Shown: in pieces, positions 36,735-46,213 of the stretch | Layout: every line of letters begins with the position of its first letter | Numbering within the stretch: position 1 is the first letter of the stretch | Assembly (NCBI GenBank): GCA_905182265.1 | Contig: CAJJAO010000009.1 | Span: 39,058 to 103,057 of the forward strand | Source of the DNA: a gamma proteobacterium HTCC2207 | GTDB taxonomy: Bacteria > Pseudomonadota > Gammaproteobacteria > Pseudomonadales > Porticoccaceae | DNA length: 64,000 bases | Reading direction: 5' to 3' | Translations under genes and position numbers: made by a program | Notes under the pieces: generated by a model | Database searches by the model: none | The model's input: only the letters and a program-made list of their open reading frames with translations | Told to the model about the DNA's origin: nothing

Positions 36735-39653
36735 ATGACCAACCTTACAAATTCCGCCTTTGAACTTTTGCGCGAGCAAGATATACCTTCTTTAAAACTG
36801 CAGTATCAGGAATATCGCCATCGTAAAACCGGTGCCCAGCATATCCATCTGGCCGCTGATAATAAGGAAAATGTATTTTTGGTCGCCCTGCGCACAGTGC
36901 CCATGGATTCCACAGGCGTTGCCCATATTCTGGAACATACGGCACTTTGCGGTAGCGAAAAATATCCAGTTCGCGACCCATTCTTTATGATGATTCGTCG
37001 CTCACTCAACACCTTTATGAACGCGTTCACTAGCAGTGACTGGACCGCCTACCCCTTTGCTAGCCAAAACAAAAAAGATTTCAACAACTTACTGGACGTC
37101 TATCTCGACTCGGTATTTTTTGCTCGCCTTGATCCTTTGGACTTTGCTCAGGAGGGCCATCGTCTTGAATTTGCCGACGCCAATGACGCCACGTCGGAGC
37201 TGACATTTAAAGGGGTTGTCTACAACGAAATGAAAGGCGCCATGAGTTCGATCAACTCAACTCTCTGGCAGACCATGAGCAAGTACCTCTATCCGACCAG
37301 CACCTACCATTACAACAGCGGTGGCGAGCCAGCGGATATTCCTGACCTGACCTACGACCAATTCAAAGCGTTTTACAAAACTCATTACCACCCCAGTAAC
37401 GCCATATTTGTAACCTTTGGGGACATCCCTGCCGCGGAACATCAGCAGCACTTTGAAGAACAGGCGCTAAGCCGCTTCGATAAACTCGACTGTCATATCG
37501 CCGTCAATAATGAACAGCGCTACACCGAGCCACAATACTTTGAAGAGACCTATCCCTACGATGAAGATGAACAGGGCTCAACAGAAAACAACACCCATAT
37601 TGTGCTGTCTTGGTTGCTCGGCGACTCAACAGATTTAGAAGCCACCATGCAGGCCCGTCTGCTGGCCAGTGTCTTACTCGATAACAGCGGCTCCCCCCTG
37701 CAGAAAGCACTAGAGACTACCGATTTGGGAACCTCACCCTCACCTATGTGCGGTCTTGAAGATTCCCAAAAAGAGCTTTGCTTTGCCTGTGGTATTGAAG
37801 GGTCAAACCCGGACAGCGCTGATGAAGTTGAAAAGCTGATTTTGGATGTACTGCAGGACGTGGCCGACAATGGCCTGCCCCATGAACAGGTCGCAGCCAG
37901 CCTCCATCAGCTTGAGCTGTCCCAGCGAGAGCTTTCTGGCGGCGGCTACCCCTACGGCCTGCACCTGATACTGACCAGTCTCACCAGCGCCACACACCGT
38001 GGCGATCCTGTGGCACTCCTGAATTTAGACCCAGTGCTAGACAAATTACAGCAGCAGATTAACGACCCCGACTTTATCAAGGGCTTGGCTCGGGACCTGC
38101 TTTTAAACAATCAACACCGCACTAGGCTGGTACTAAAGCCAGACACCGAGCTAGGTCGTGTTAAGGAACAGGCCGAAAAAGATCGACTGGCGGCCATTAA
38201 AGCGTCTCTGTCTGATATTGAAAAACAGGCCATCATTGACAAAGCTGCCGCACTAAAAGAACGGCAAGAGATGGAAGAGGATTTAGAGATTCTACCCAAG
38301 GTCGGCATCGAAGATGTTCCAGCAGAGATTGCTTATGCCGAGAAGCACAGTGTCATTAAAACCCCAGTCCCCCTGACTAGCTACAGTGCCGGCACCAATG
38401 GTTTGGCCTACCAACAGATCATTATGCCCATGCCTGCCCTTAGCCATGCTCAGATGGACCTGCTACCCCTTTACAGTACCTGTGTCACTGAGATGGGTGT
38501 CGGGGAACGGGACTACCAGGAGACGCAGCTATGGCACTCCGCAGTGGTTGGCGCCTACTCTGCCTCAGCTTCTGTGCGCTCAGACAAAGATAGCCTCGAC
38601 AAACTCCATGGCAACATTAGTTTCACCAGCAAAGGCTTGGCGCGCAACCAGGCTGCTATGACCGATCTTATGCAAGAGTCCTTGCAGAGAGCTCGCTTCG
38701 ATGAACTGCCTAGGCTTCGGGAACTTGTCGCTCAGATTCGTACCTATCGCGAGTCTTCCATTACCGGAAGTGGCCATGCTTTAGCAATGACCGCAGCGGC
38801 AAGCGGCCTCTCCCCAAATGCTTATCTCAGCCAGCGCTGGGGTGGTATGACGGGCTTGGCACTGCTAAAAACACTAGATCAAACATTGGACACAGAAGAA
38901 GGGCTACAGGCACTAGCAGGTCAACTCGAGGCTATCCACCAACTCGTGCTAGCTCAGCCAAGGCAGTATTTATTAGTCGCTGAAAACGAACGGCTCGAGA
39001 GCTTTTCCGCAGTGATGCAGAGTGGCTTCTCGGCCAGTACTGAGATGTCAGACAATAACTTTATTGATTACAGCCCTGACTTAGAACCCGTTAATCACTG
39101 CTGGACGGCTAATACTCAGGTGAGCTTCTGCGCTAAAGCGTACCCTACCGTGCCTACTAGCCACCCAGATGCCGCGCCATTGACTGTTCTTGGTGGTGTT
39201 TTGCGCAACGGCTTCTTACATCGCGCAGTCCGCGAACAGGGCGGAGCCTATGGTGGCGGTGCCTCTCAGGACAATCAGACCGGTGCTTTCCGGTTTTACT
39301 CCTATCGTGACCCAAGGATTGCCGGCACCCTAGCTGATTTTGACGACTCCATTAGCTGGCTCCACGAGCAGAAACTTGGATACGATAAAATTGAAGAGGC
39401 TATTCTTGGTGTTGTTGGAAGTTTGGACAAGCCGGGATCACCCGCAGGAGAAGCGGTCCAAGCGTTTCATTCAGAGCTTAATGGTCGAGGAAAAGCCTGC
39501 ACCGAGCAGTTTAGAAACCAGGTGTTGGCCGTAACAGAAGCAGATCTAAAGCGGGTTGCCAGCAGCTATCTGCGCAAAGAATCCGCTCAGACTGCTGTCA
39601 TTACCAATGCCGACCTAGCCGCAGGTACTAACCTAGAGATTATTAGCGTTTAA
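36735..39653 (+). CDS. M16 family zinc metallopeptidase, presequence-protease (PreP) type
   Basis: 972 residues, the size of PreP/insulinase-like enzymes with four homologous domains in one chain. The inverted zinc motif HxxEH is HILEHTALCGSEKYP (about residue 64), the third ligand Glu is in VVYNEMKGAMSS, and FMNAFTSSDWTAYPFAS follows the family. A Lys/Glu-rich coiled linker (about residues 475-520) joins the halves. GGAYGGGASQDN near the C-terminus is the expected substrate-binding element. It degrades small unfolded peptides in the cytosol. Its stop codon abuts the cmoA start. Confidence 0.94.
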   Translation: MTNLTNSAFELLREQDIPSLKLQYQEYRHRKTGAQHIHLAADNKENVFLVALRTVPMDSTGVAHILEHTALCGSEKYPVRDPFFMMIRRSLNTFMNAFTSSDWTAYPFASQNKKDFNNLLDVYLDSVFFARLDPLDFAQEGHRLEFADANDATSELTFKGVVYNEMKGAMSSINSTLWQTMSKYLYPTSTYHYNSGGEPADIPDLTYDQFKAFYKTHYHPSNAIFVTFGDIPAAEHQQHFEEQALSRFDKLDCHIAVNNEQRYTEPQYFEETYPYDEDEQGSTENNTHIVLSWLLGDSTDLEATMQARLLASVLLDNSGSPLQKALETTDLGTSPSPMCGLEDSQKELCFACGIEGSNPDSADEVEKLILDVLQDVADNGLPHEQVAASLHQLELSQRELSGGGYPYGLHLILTSLTSATHRGDPVALLNLDPVLDKLQQQINDPDFIKGLARDLLLNNQHRTRLVLKPDTELGRVKEQAEKDRLAAIKASLSDIEKQAIIDKAAALKERQEMEEDLEILPKVGIEDVPAEIAYAEKHSVIKTPVPLTSYSAGTNGLAYQQIIMPMPALSHAQMDLLPLYSTCVTEMGVGERDYQETQLWHSAVVGAYSASASVRSDKDSLDKLHGNISFTSKGLARNQAAMTDLMQESLQRARFDELPRLRELVAQIRTYRESSITGSGHALAMTAAASGLSPNAYLSQRWGGMTGLALLKTLDQTLDTEEGLQALAGQLEAIHQLVLAQPRQYLLVAENERLESFSAVMQSGFSASTEMSDNNFIDYSPDLEPVNHCWTANTQVSFCAKAYPTVPTSHPDAAPLTVLGGVLRNGFLHRAVREQGGAYGGGASQDNQTGAFRFYSYRDPRIAGTLADFDDSISWLHEQKLGYDKIEEAILGVVGSLDKPGSPAGEAVQAFHSELNGRGKACTEQFRNQVLAVTEADLKRVASSYLRKESAQTAVITNADLAAGTNLEIISV

Positions 39654-40388
39654 ATGAGCGACTCTAGCCGCGATAATTTATTTGCCAACCCACTGGGGCA
39701 AGTACCTGGCTTTGTCTTTGACGAATCCGTGGTCGATGTATTTCCCGATATGATTAGCCGCTCGGTTCCCGGCTACGAAACGATTCTGGCCTATACCGGA
39801 GAATTAGCGGACCGCTATGTGCAACCCAACACTCATTGCTATGACTTAGGCTGCTCCCTCGGGGCTTCAACGTTAGCCATGAGCCAGCGTATTAATGGTC
39901 GCAATGCAAAAATCATAGCCGTCGACAACTCTGATGCCATGCTAAAAAAATGTGCTTTAATTTTGGCTTCGACCCCAGATACAGGTGCCGTAGAGTTAGT
40001 AAATGGGGATATCTGTGACATTGAAATCAACAACGCTTCGCTGGTAGTCATGAACTTTACGCTACAGTTTGTACCCCTAGAACAACGTGCGAATCTACTA
40101 GAAAAAATCTATCAGGGTCTAAACCCCGGCGGCTGCCTAATTATCTCTGAAAAGCTTAGCTTTGAACCCGAGTCCCTCAACGCATTGCTCAGCGAGCTGC
40201 ACCACGGTTTTAAACGGGCCCAGGGCTACAGTGATTTAGAGATTAGTCAGAAGCGGGATTCCATTGAAAATGTGTTAGTCCCAGAGACTCTAGACTCTCA
40301 TATCCAACGATTAAGGGCCTGTGGATTTCAATCCACAAGCCCTTGGTTTCAATGCTTTAATTTCTGTTCTCTGGTCGCCATTAAGTAG
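39654..40388 (+). CDS. cmoA: carboxy-S-adenosylmethionine synthase
   Basis: 244 residues. CmoA turns SAM and prephenate into carboxy-SAM, used by CmoB to modify U34 of tRNA wobble positions. The N-terminus DNLFANPLGQVPGFVFDE, the SAM motif CYDLGCSLGASTLAMSQ and VVMNFTLQFVPLEQR are typical of the family. The ATG directly follows the peptidase stop (TAAATG). Unlike many relatives, cmoB is not adjacent: an aldehyde dehydrogenase and slyX, both on the other strand, lie between. Confidence 0.96.
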   Translation: MSDSSRDNLFANPLGQVPGFVFDESVVDVFPDMISRSVPGYETILAYTGELADRYVQPNTHCYDLGCSLGASTLAMSQRINGRNAKIIAVDNSDAMLKKCALILASTPDTGAVELVNGDICDIEINNASLVVMNFTLQFVPLEQRANLLEKIYQGLNPGGCLIISEKLSFEPESLNALLSELHHGFKRAQGYSDLEISQKRDSIENVLVPETLDSHIQRLRACGFQSTSPWFQCFNFCSLVAIK

Positions 40389-40399
40389 CGAGCCAGAGG

Positions 40400-40440
40400 T
40401 TAGGAAAGTAGTTTCGAAAAGCTGATTAGGAAAGCAATTT
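40400..40440. repeat. two copies of a 26-bp-spaced repeat at the aldehyde dehydrogenase stop
   Basis: TTAGGAAAGTAGTTT and TTAGGAAAGCAATTT recur 26 bp apart. The second copy holds the minus-strand stop codon and last codons of the aldehyde dehydrogenase. Confidence 0.65.
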
Positions 40441-41850
40441 AATAGTCGCTTTAATCAGCCGTCTTACACCCGGAGTATAGGGTGGATACATCATAGCTGT
40501 AGAGCTGTGCTTGTCGACCAGTACGCTGCGCTCATGGGTAAACGCTCTAAAGCCCCACACACCGCCAGACTTACCAATACCACTATTGTTGACGCCGCCA
40601 AAGGGTAGATTTGGGTGCAAGAAATGCATCACAGTTTGGTTAACACAGGTATCACCAGCACTGGTTTCCTGCAGGACTTTGTTGGTCACCTTGTCATTCT
40701 TGCTGTAGATATACAGTGCCAGAGGTTTTGGCCTTGCATTCACGTAGGAGATAGCTTCGTCAATCTCTGAGAATGTGATGATCGGCAACAGTGGTCCAAA
40801 GATCTCTTCATTCATAATGGCCGAGTCATCACTCATGCCTTCAATCAAAGTCGGTGCAATAAACTTACTTTTCGCGTCGACCTCACCACCAGTCAAAACA
40901 ACACCACCTTTTGCTTTGGCGTCATCGAGTAAGCGGTTGATACGTCCGTGATGGCCCGCATTGACAACGCGACAGTAATCAGTATTGGTGCTCGCATCTT
41001 CACCCAGTCCATACTGAGTTTTGATCGCTGCCGTCATCTGTTCAACAAACTTATCCTTAATCGACTCGTGGACATAGATGTAGTCTGGTGCAATACAGGT
41101 TTGGCCATTGTTGTTAAATTTACCCCAGGCGATCGACTTGCCTGCCTTTTTAAGGTTGGCAGACTTATCTACAATCACCGGGCTCTTGCCACCCAACTCG
41201 AGGGTCACAGAGGTAAGGTTTTTTGCCGCAGCCGCCATAACATGCTTGCCTACCGCAGGGCTGCCGGTGAAAAATATATGGTCAAAGGGAAGATTGGTCA
41301 GGTAGCTGGCCACATCGGCCTCGCCTTCAAACAGTGACACTTCTTCTGGTCTAAAGGCCTGCTTAACAATCTGGCCAATAACCTTAGACATTTTAGGGGT
41401 CATCTCTGAGGGCTTAATGATGACGGTGTTGCCAGCGGCAATCGACCACATCATTGGACCAAAGGTTAGGTTAAACGGGTAGTTCCAAGGTGAAACTACT
41501 AGGGTTACCCCTTTCGGTTCTTTTACGATTCGAGACTTGGTACCCATCATAGAGAGAGTAGTCTTGACTGGCTCTGCTTTCATCCAGGCTTTGAGGTTTT
41601 TACGAATATGCTTTAGCTCGGTGACCACGGGCATAATTTCAGCCAAATCCACTTCAGCACCGGGCTTACCGAAATCAGCGGCTGCCGCTTTATGAATCTT
41701 GTCGTAAGAATCTTTAAATGCAGTTTCAAAGCGCTTTAAGACAGCAAGCCGCTGACGATAATCTGACTTTCTAAGTTCCAAGGCGTAGGTTTTTTGTTTC
41801 GCAAATACTTTATCGATCTTGGCTTTAACCGCCGGCTTTAACTCAGTCAT
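40426..41850 (-). CDS. aldehyde dehydrogenase, class 3 / coniferyl-aldehyde type
   Basis: 474 residues from the ATG at 41850, preceded by a G-run (GGGGGG) as ribosome-binding site; an upstream in-frame start at 41916 is less likely. NAD(P)+-dependent oxidation of fatty or aromatic aldehydes is expected. Motifs are VVSPWNYPFNLTFGPM, the catalytic Glu in TLELGGKSPVIVD, the nucleophile Cys in NNNGQTCIAPDYI, and EEIFGPLLPI. The hydrophobic C-terminus (RRLIKATIKLLS) recalls membrane-associated fatty-aldehyde dehydrogenases. It may serve the alkane route started by AlkB, although it is 9 kb away. Confidence 0.93.
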   Translation of the reverse strand: MTELKPAVKAKIDKVFAKQKTYALELRKSDYRQRLAVLKRFETAFKDSYDKIHKAAAADFGKPGAEVDLAEIMPVVTELKHIRKNLKAWMKAEPVKTTLSMMGTKSRIVKEPKGVTLVVSPWNYPFNLTFGPMMWSIAAGNTVIIKPSEMTPKMSKVIGQIVKQAFRPEEVSLFEGEADVASYLTNLPFDHIFFTGSPAVGKHVMAAAAKNLTSVTLELGGKSPVIVDKSANLKKAGKSIAWGKFNNNGQTCIAPDYIYVHESIKDKFVEQMTAAIKTQYGLGEDASTNTDYCRVVNAGHHGRINRLLDDAKAKGGVVLTGGEVDAKSKFIAPTLIEGMSDDSAIMNEEIFGPLLPIITFSEIDEAISYVNARPKPLALYIYSKNDKVTNKVLQETSAGDTCVNQTVMHFLHPNLPFGGVNNSGIGKSGGVWGFRAFTHERSVLVDKHSSTAMMYPPYTPGVRRLIKATIKLLS

Positions 41851-42007
41851 ATTACCCCCCAAAGGTAGTTCTTTATGCATGTGCAGCGCACTGCTTTTAT
41901 TTTTAGTAACTTGCAATAATTGTTTTTTTTAGTCTATTCTGCAATCGAAATCGGTGACCCACGGTATCTATCAAAATACTATTTAGCAATGCAATTAAGT
42001 AATACTT

Positions 42008-42244
42008 CTAATAATGAGGTGGCCGCTCGCCCGCGCCAGCACCTGAATCACCTTGCCCCAGAGCATCGCGCTCCGCACTGCTGTCTTGCAGTACCTCTAT
42101 GCGCTCAAGCATAGATCTGTGAGCCTTAGTCAGTGCATCAATCTCTTTTTGCTGTCGGAAAATTTCCTCCTCGAGCTGGGCATTAGTCATTTCTAGATAG
42201 GCCAGTTTTTCTTCAAAAGCCTCAAATCGTTTATCGTCCGTCAT
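42008..42244 (-). CDS. slyX: SlyX protein
   Basis: 78 residues, predicted as a single coiled coil (FEAFEEKLAYLEMTNAQLEE) with the invariant SlyX C-terminus RPPHY. The function of the family is unknown despite its name. The insert DSSAERDALGQGDSGAGAGE before the tail is variable in the family. No good Shine-Dalgarno is visible. Confidence 0.9.
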   Translation of the reverse strand: MTDDKRFEAFEEKLAYLEMTNAQLEEEIFRQQKEIDALTKAHRSMLERIEVLQDSSAERDALGQGDSGAGAGERPPHY

Positions 42245-42316
42245 CTAATTTTTTGCAGCCCAGTAGTTTCGGCTAACAGAATAGCGGAAATGCCTTATAA
42301 TTGTTTTAAAATAATG

Positions 42317-42428
42317 GCGCTTAATTTATGGTCCTTAATTATTAGCACTTTATCATTAGCGCTTTTTTATTAATCCTTTATTATCAGCGCTGAATTAAGG
42401 GTGCTTCAATAATTTCACTCTAAACAAC
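42317..42428. repeat. 14-bp tandem array upstream of cmoB
   Basis: Seven contiguous 14-base units run from 42317 to 42414 in strict phase, with a degenerate eighth. Examples are GCACTTTATCATTA, GCGCTTTTTTATTA and ATCCTTTATTATCA. The array occupies most of the slyX-cmoB intergenic gap and ends 25-40 bp before the cmoB start, so it lies where promoter and 5' leader should be. Confidence 0.88.
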
Positions 42429-42453
42429 GAAGCTAAAAACTCCCAGGCAAAAT

Positions 42454-43449
42454 ATGATTCCTGCAACACTTGATTACGGGCCCTTCCTCTCTTGGCTCGA
42501 AGAGTCTCCGCTTGAGGATTGGGGGCAGACCCTACCGGAACTTCTAGCCCAGCAACTCCGCCGTGAACGCTGGGGTGATATGCCAGAATGGGAAGAGACA
42601 TTAAAACGCCTGCCAGAAATAGACCCTCTGCATATAGAGCTTAAAACAGAAGTGTCCATTGGCGATTACAGTCTCATGGATAAGGGTCGTCGGCTAGCAT
42701 TGCAAGCTACACTAATGGGCCTACATCCTTGGCGAAAAGGCCCCTATAGCCTGTTTGGAATGCCCCTTAATACTGAGTGGCACTCGGACTGGAAGTGGGA
42801 CCGTGTGCTGCCTCACCTAGACTCTCTTGAAAATCGTTTAATTCTGGACGTTGGCTGCGGTAACGGCTACCACTGCTGGCGCATGCTCGGAGAGGGTGCC
42901 AAACGTGTTATTGGCATAGACCCATCGGTTAAATTCGTCTTTCAGTTTCAAGCGATCAAAAATTTTGCCGGCAAAGATCTGCCCATCGATGTATTGCCTC
43001 TGGGCATAGAACATATGCCCGAAAAACTGGCCGCCTTTGATACAGTTTTCTCTATGGGTATTCTCTATCACCGCCGCTCACCAATGGCTCACCTGCGAGA
43101 GCTCAAAGAATTATTGAGGCCCGATGGGCAGCTCGTCTTAGAGACTTTAGTCATTGATGGGCCTGAAGGAATGGTACTGGTCCCCGAAGAGCGCTACGCC
43201 AAAATGCCCAATGTTTGGTTTCTACCCTCTCCCGACACACTTATTAGCTGGATGCGTAAGATCGGCTTGAAAAATCCACGCATGGTCGATATCAATACTA
43301 CGTCCACCGACGAACAGCGCAGCACAGACTGGATGACATTTGAGTCTCTTGAAGACTTTTTAGATCCCGAAGATCACAGCAAAACAATCGAAGGCCATCC
43401 CGCTCCCGTAAGGGCTGTATTTGTGGCTGAAGCACCCCCTCTAAATTAG
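42454..43449 (+). CDS. cmoB: tRNA U34 carboxymethyltransferase
   Basis: 331 residues, close to E. coli CmoB (323). It transfers the carboxymethyl group of carboxy-SAM to 5-hydroxyuridine 34. The N-terminal CmoB-specific region has LKTEVSIGDYSLMDKGR and RKGPYSLFGMPLNTEWHSDWKWDR. The Rossmann core follows with ILDVGCGNGYHCWRMLGEG, then TVFSMGILYHRRSPMAHLREL. It is transcribed from behind a 14-bp repeat array. Confidence 0.96.
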   Translation: MIPATLDYGPFLSWLEESPLEDWGQTLPELLAQQLRRERWGDMPEWEETLKRLPEIDPLHIELKTEVSIGDYSLMDKGRRLALQATLMGLHPWRKGPYSLFGMPLNTEWHSDWKWDRVLPHLDSLENRLILDVGCGNGYHCWRMLGEGAKRVIGIDPSVKFVFQFQAIKNFAGKDLPIDVLPLGIEHMPEKLAAFDTVFSMGILYHRRSPMAHLRELKELLRPDGQLVLETLVIDGPEGMVLVPEERYAKMPNVWFLPSPDTLISWMRKIGLKNPRMVDINTTSTDEQRSTDWMTFESLEDFLDPEDHSKTIEGHPAPVRAVFVAEAPPLN

Positions 43450-43462
43450 GAACAGTATTAGC

Positions 43463-44170
43463 ATGGACTCTCCACAAACCATTGTCATACCGCAGAGATT
43501 TTGCGGCCCGCCCAATTCAGGCAATGGCGGCTATAGCTGCGGCATATTGGCCAAGAATATTCCTGGACCAAGCCGAGTCAGACTGCACTCACCCCCGCCT
43601 CTGGACAGCCCCTTAACACTGGCGGAAATGGATGATTGCTGGGTTTTGACTGATAAGGAGCAGTTAATCGGCAAAGCCATCGCAGCTGAATTAAACCTCG
43701 AAGTGCCCAGTGCCCCGAGCCTTGAGCAGGCCATGAGCGCAAGAAAGGCCTACCCTCAAGAGCTACAACGGAACTTCGGCTCCTGTTTTGTATGCGGCCC
43801 TGAACGAAGTGTAGGAGATGGTTTGCGGCTATTTTCAGGAAAGGTCGACAGTACAGATCTAGTAGCCTGTGACTGGGAGCCCTCTCCAGACCTTTTAGAT
43901 AGCCAAGGTAATGTGGCCTCTGAGTTTGTCTGGTCGGCACTGGATTGCCCGAGCTTTTTTGCCCTCGACCTAGGCCCAGATCGAGCCAGCCTGTTAGCTC
44001 AGATGACCTGCTCCATAGACAAACCCGTTCCCGATGGTGAGCCTCTCATTGTCTACGCATGGAAAGTCCGCGTTGATGGTCGCAAAGGCTTCTCTGCTGC
44101 TGCGTTAAGTACAGCTAATGGAGAAATATTAGCTCGCGCCGAGCACCTGTGGATCGAAGTAAAACTCTAA
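43463..44170 (+). CDS. hotdog-like (thioesterase-type) protein of unknown substrate
   Basis: 235 residues, 13 bp after cmoB and probably co-transcribed. The N-terminus has FCGPPNSGNGGYSCGILA, and the middle has FGSCFVCGPERSVGDGLRLF followed by EFVWSALDCPSFFAL. This recurring pattern with two Cys-x-x-Cys-Gly-Pro-like pieces is typical of a widespread uncharacterised acyl-CoA-thioesterase-like family. ARAEHLWIEVKL closes the fold. I do not know a substrate. The link to cmoB may be only positional. Confidence 0.75.
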   Translation: MDSPQTIVIPQRFCGPPNSGNGGYSCGILAKNIPGPSRVRLHSPPPLDSPLTLAEMDDCWVLTDKEQLIGKAIAAELNLEVPSAPSLEQAMSARKAYPQELQRNFGSCFVCGPERSVGDGLRLFSGKVDSTDLVACDWEPSPDLLDSQGNVASEFVWSALDCPSFFALDLGPDRASLLAQMTCSIDKPVPDGEPLIVYAWKVRVDGRKGFSAAALSTANGEILARAEHLWIEVKL

Positions 44171-44180
44171 TAGGCTGGGC

Positions 44181-44220
44181 CTAAATTAAGCAAAATTAGA
44201 CAAAAACAGACAACGAGAAA
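44181..44220. repeat. 10-bp A-rich degenerate repeat
   Basis: CTAAATTAAG, CAAAATTAGA, CAAAAACAGA and CAACGAGAAA lie head to tail just after the hotdog-protein gene, before the ald terminator. Confidence 0.5.
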
Positions 44221-44233
44221 ACCAAAAAGAAAG

Positions 44234-44264
44234 CAAAAAAAACCACCGCGGATAGGCGGTGGTT
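44234..44264. terminator. intrinsic terminator of ald
   Basis: AACCACCGC/GCGGTGGTT stem (44241-44249, 44256-44264) with a 6-base loop. The A8 on the left side is the U-tract for minus-strand transcription of ald. Confidence 0.92.
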
Positions 44265-44289
44265 CTTCGACCTGACATCCATGGCAGGG

Positions 44290-45405
44290 TTATGCCTTTA
44301 ATGCCTCATCTGCTGGTACATACTGGTATCCCAATGCATCAGCCACCGCTTTGTAGGTCACCTTGCCTTTGTGGACATTAAGTCCGTTTTGCAAGTTTTT
44401 ATCCCTAAACAGGCTACTTATCGGATCGTCCGCAAGTGCCAATGCATAGGGCAAAGTCGCATTATTCAGTGCCATCGTTGCTGTACGTGCCACACCACCA
44501 GGCATGTTGGCTACACAGTAATGCACCACATCATCAATAAAATAGGTGGGTTTCTCATGAGTTGTCGCCTTGGAGGTTTCGAAGCAACCACCCTGATCTA
44601 TGGCGACGTCTACAACCACAGCACCTTTTTTCATTCGGCCAATAAGGTCTCGTGACAGCAACTTAGGCGCTGCCGCCCCGGGAATCAAAACCGCACCAAT
44701 CACTAGGTCAGCCTCAAGCGCATATTCTTCAATGGCTGCATTGGTCGAATAAACACAGCGCGCACGCCCTTCGTATTTTGCATCCAGTTCTCTCAAACGT
44801 GGAATTGACCGATCCAGAATAGTCACATCTGCGCCCATACCCACTGCCATAGCCGCCGCATTGTCACCGACAACACCCCCGCCTATAACCAATACCTTAG
44901 CTGGCGCCACACCGGGAACACCCCCCAACAAAACACCGCGGCCGCCATTGGCTTTTTCTAAATGATGGGCACCAGCCTGCACCGACATACGCCCAGCCAC
45001 CTCAGACATGGGCGCTAGCAGAGGTAAGCCTCCTTGATTGTCTGTCACTGTCTCATAGGCCACACAAATAGCACCAGACTGCACAAGTAGCTCAGTCTGC
45101 TTGGGGTCCGGAGCCAGATGTAAGTAGGTATACAAAATTTGGCCTTCCCTCAGCATTTTGCACTCGGCCTCCTGAGGTTCCTTTACCTTAACGATCATAT
45201 CTGCACGGGCAAATACCTCGCCAGCAGAGTCCACCATCTCAGCACCAGCTTCAATGTATTCTGCATCAGTAAAATCAATAGATGCACCGGCTAGCCGTTC
45301 AACAATAACGCCGTGACCGCGCTTAACCAATTCATTGACCGACGCGGGGGTTAACCCAACTCGATACTCGTGATTCTTAATTTCCTTAGGTACGCCTACT
45401 AACAT
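44290..45405 (-). CDS. ald: alanine dehydrogenase
   Basis: 371 residues from the ATG at 45405, which has AGAGAGGG upstream; an in-frame start at 45435 is less likely. It catalyses NAD+-dependent oxidative deamination of L-alanine to pyruvate and ammonia. Motifs: [20 protein letters not shown], catalytic Lys in VKVKEPQ, active-site LHLAPD, NAD-binding [20 protein letters not shown] and [13 protein letters not shown] divergent Lrp-type regulator lies next to it, the usual arrangement for alanine-inducible ald. Confidence 0.97.
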   Translation of the reverse strand: MLVGVPKEIKNHEYRVGLTPASVNELVKRGHGVIVERLAGASIDFTDAEYIEAGAEMVDSAGEVFARADMIVKVKEPQEAECKMLREGQILYTYLHLAPDPKQTELLVQSGAICVAYETVTDNQGGLPLLAPMSEVAGRMSVQAGAHHLEKANGGRGVLLGGVPGVAPAKVLVIGGGVVGDNAAAMAVGMGADVTILDRSIPRLRELDAKYEGRARCVYSTNAAIEEYALEADLVIGAVLIPGAAAPKLLSRDLIGRMKKGAVVVDVAIDQGGCFETSKATTHEKPTYFIDDVVHYCVANMPGGVARTATMALNNATLPYALALADDPISSLFRDKNLQNGLNVHKGKVTYKAVADALGYQYVPADEALKA

Positions 45406-45555
45406 TTTAAAACCCTCTCTTGATGCTGCAATCAAACTATTCTAGACAAAAGTATATAGGGCTATATTAGGATTTATATATAATATATTTTTGTTAATTT
45501 GACTATAATGCAGAATATTTTTAGCAAATTGCACTTTAAACAGGATATTTTATTA
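45406..45555. promoter_or_regulatory. AT-rich divergent ald/lrp control region
   Basis: Very AT-rich with TATATA tracts between 45450 and 45490, the sort of DNA Lrp-family proteins bind. A TATAAT at 45504-45509 would place an lrp transcript start near 45516, which supports using the ATG at 45556 rather than upstream in-frame codons. Confidence 0.5.
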
Positions 45556-46044
45556 ATGCCTACCTCAGCGGAAAGTCTCGGTAAAATTGATCGCAATATA
45601 TTGCGTGTACTGCAAAAAGACGGACGTATCAGCTACACAGATCTCGCTCGAGAGGTCGGTCTGTCGGTAACTCCCTGCATCGAACGCGTTAAGCGATTAG
45701 AGCGCAATGGTTTCATCCTAGGCTACGCTGCCCAAGTTTGCCCAGAAAAGCTCAGTGCAAGCCTCGTTGTCTTTGTGCAGATCCGCCTTAATCACACCTC
45801 CCAGGAAAACTTTGAAGAGTTTCGCAACGCGGTTATGGACCTTGAAAATATCCAGAGCTGTTTCTTGGTTTCAGGCAACTATGATTACCTGATCAAGACA
45901 AGAGTTGCCGATATGGCAGCCTACAGAGAGCTCCTTGGCCACCGCATACTCAAGCTACCCGCAGTGCAAGAATCGACCAGCTACGTAGTCATGGAAGAGT
46001 TAAAAGAAACTATGGCAGTGCCAGTTCCTTACAGCCGACAATAA
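45556..46044 (+). CDS. lrp: Lrp/AsnC-family regulator
   Basis: 162 residues from the ATG at 45556 (AGGA ten bases upstream), nearly the length of E. coli Lrp (164). An in-frame TTG at 45499 would add 19 residues not seen in Lrp. The helix-turn-helix DGRISYTDLAREVGLSVTPC and the linker IERVKRLERNGFILGY are close to Lrp. The RAM ligand domain has CFLVSGNYDYLIKTRV. It is divergent from ald and is expected to respond to alanine or leucine. Global Lrp versus local AldR-like role cannot be separated here. Confidence 0.93.
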   Translation: MPTSAESLGKIDRNILRVLQKDGRISYTDLAREVGLSVTPCIERVKRLERNGFILGYAAQVCPEKLSASLVVFVQIRLNHTSQENFEEFRNAVMDLENIQSCFLVSGNYDYLIKTRVADMAAYRELLGHRILKLPAVQESTSYVVMEELKETMAVPVPYSRQ

Positions 46045-46078
46045 GCAGTAAAAACAGACGAATATCCCCGGCCCACTG

Positions 46079-46107
46079 TTGACTCAAATCCATTGCTCAC
46101 CTATAGT
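46079..46107 (+). promoter_or_regulatory. sigma-70 promoter of tRNA-Arg
   Basis: -35 TTGACT (46079-46084) and -10 TATAGT (46102-46107) are separated by 17 bp. A GC-rich GCGC discriminator follows, typical of stringently controlled stable-RNA promoters. Confidence 0.82.
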
Positions 46108-46136
46108 GCGCTACCTCAGAAATGAGGCAACAAAAG

Positions 46137-46213
46137 GCACTCGTAGCTCAGCTGGATAGAGTACCCGGCTACGAACCGGGCGGTCGGTGGTTCGAATCCA
46201 CCCGAGTGCACCA
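46137..46213 (+). tRNA. tRNA-Arg (anticodon ACG)
   Basis: 77-nt cloverleaf. The acceptor stem GCACTCG pairs with CGAGTGC, the discriminator is A, and CCA is encoded. The anticodon stem CCGG-CTACGAA-CCGG gives anticodon ACG, whose A34 is normally converted to inosine. The T loop reads GGTTCGAATCC. Confidence 0.98.

Noticed and set aside
42317..42428. CRISPR-like array
   Set aside because: Units are contiguous with no spacers, too short, and no cas genes exist in the window. The same holds for the other arrays.
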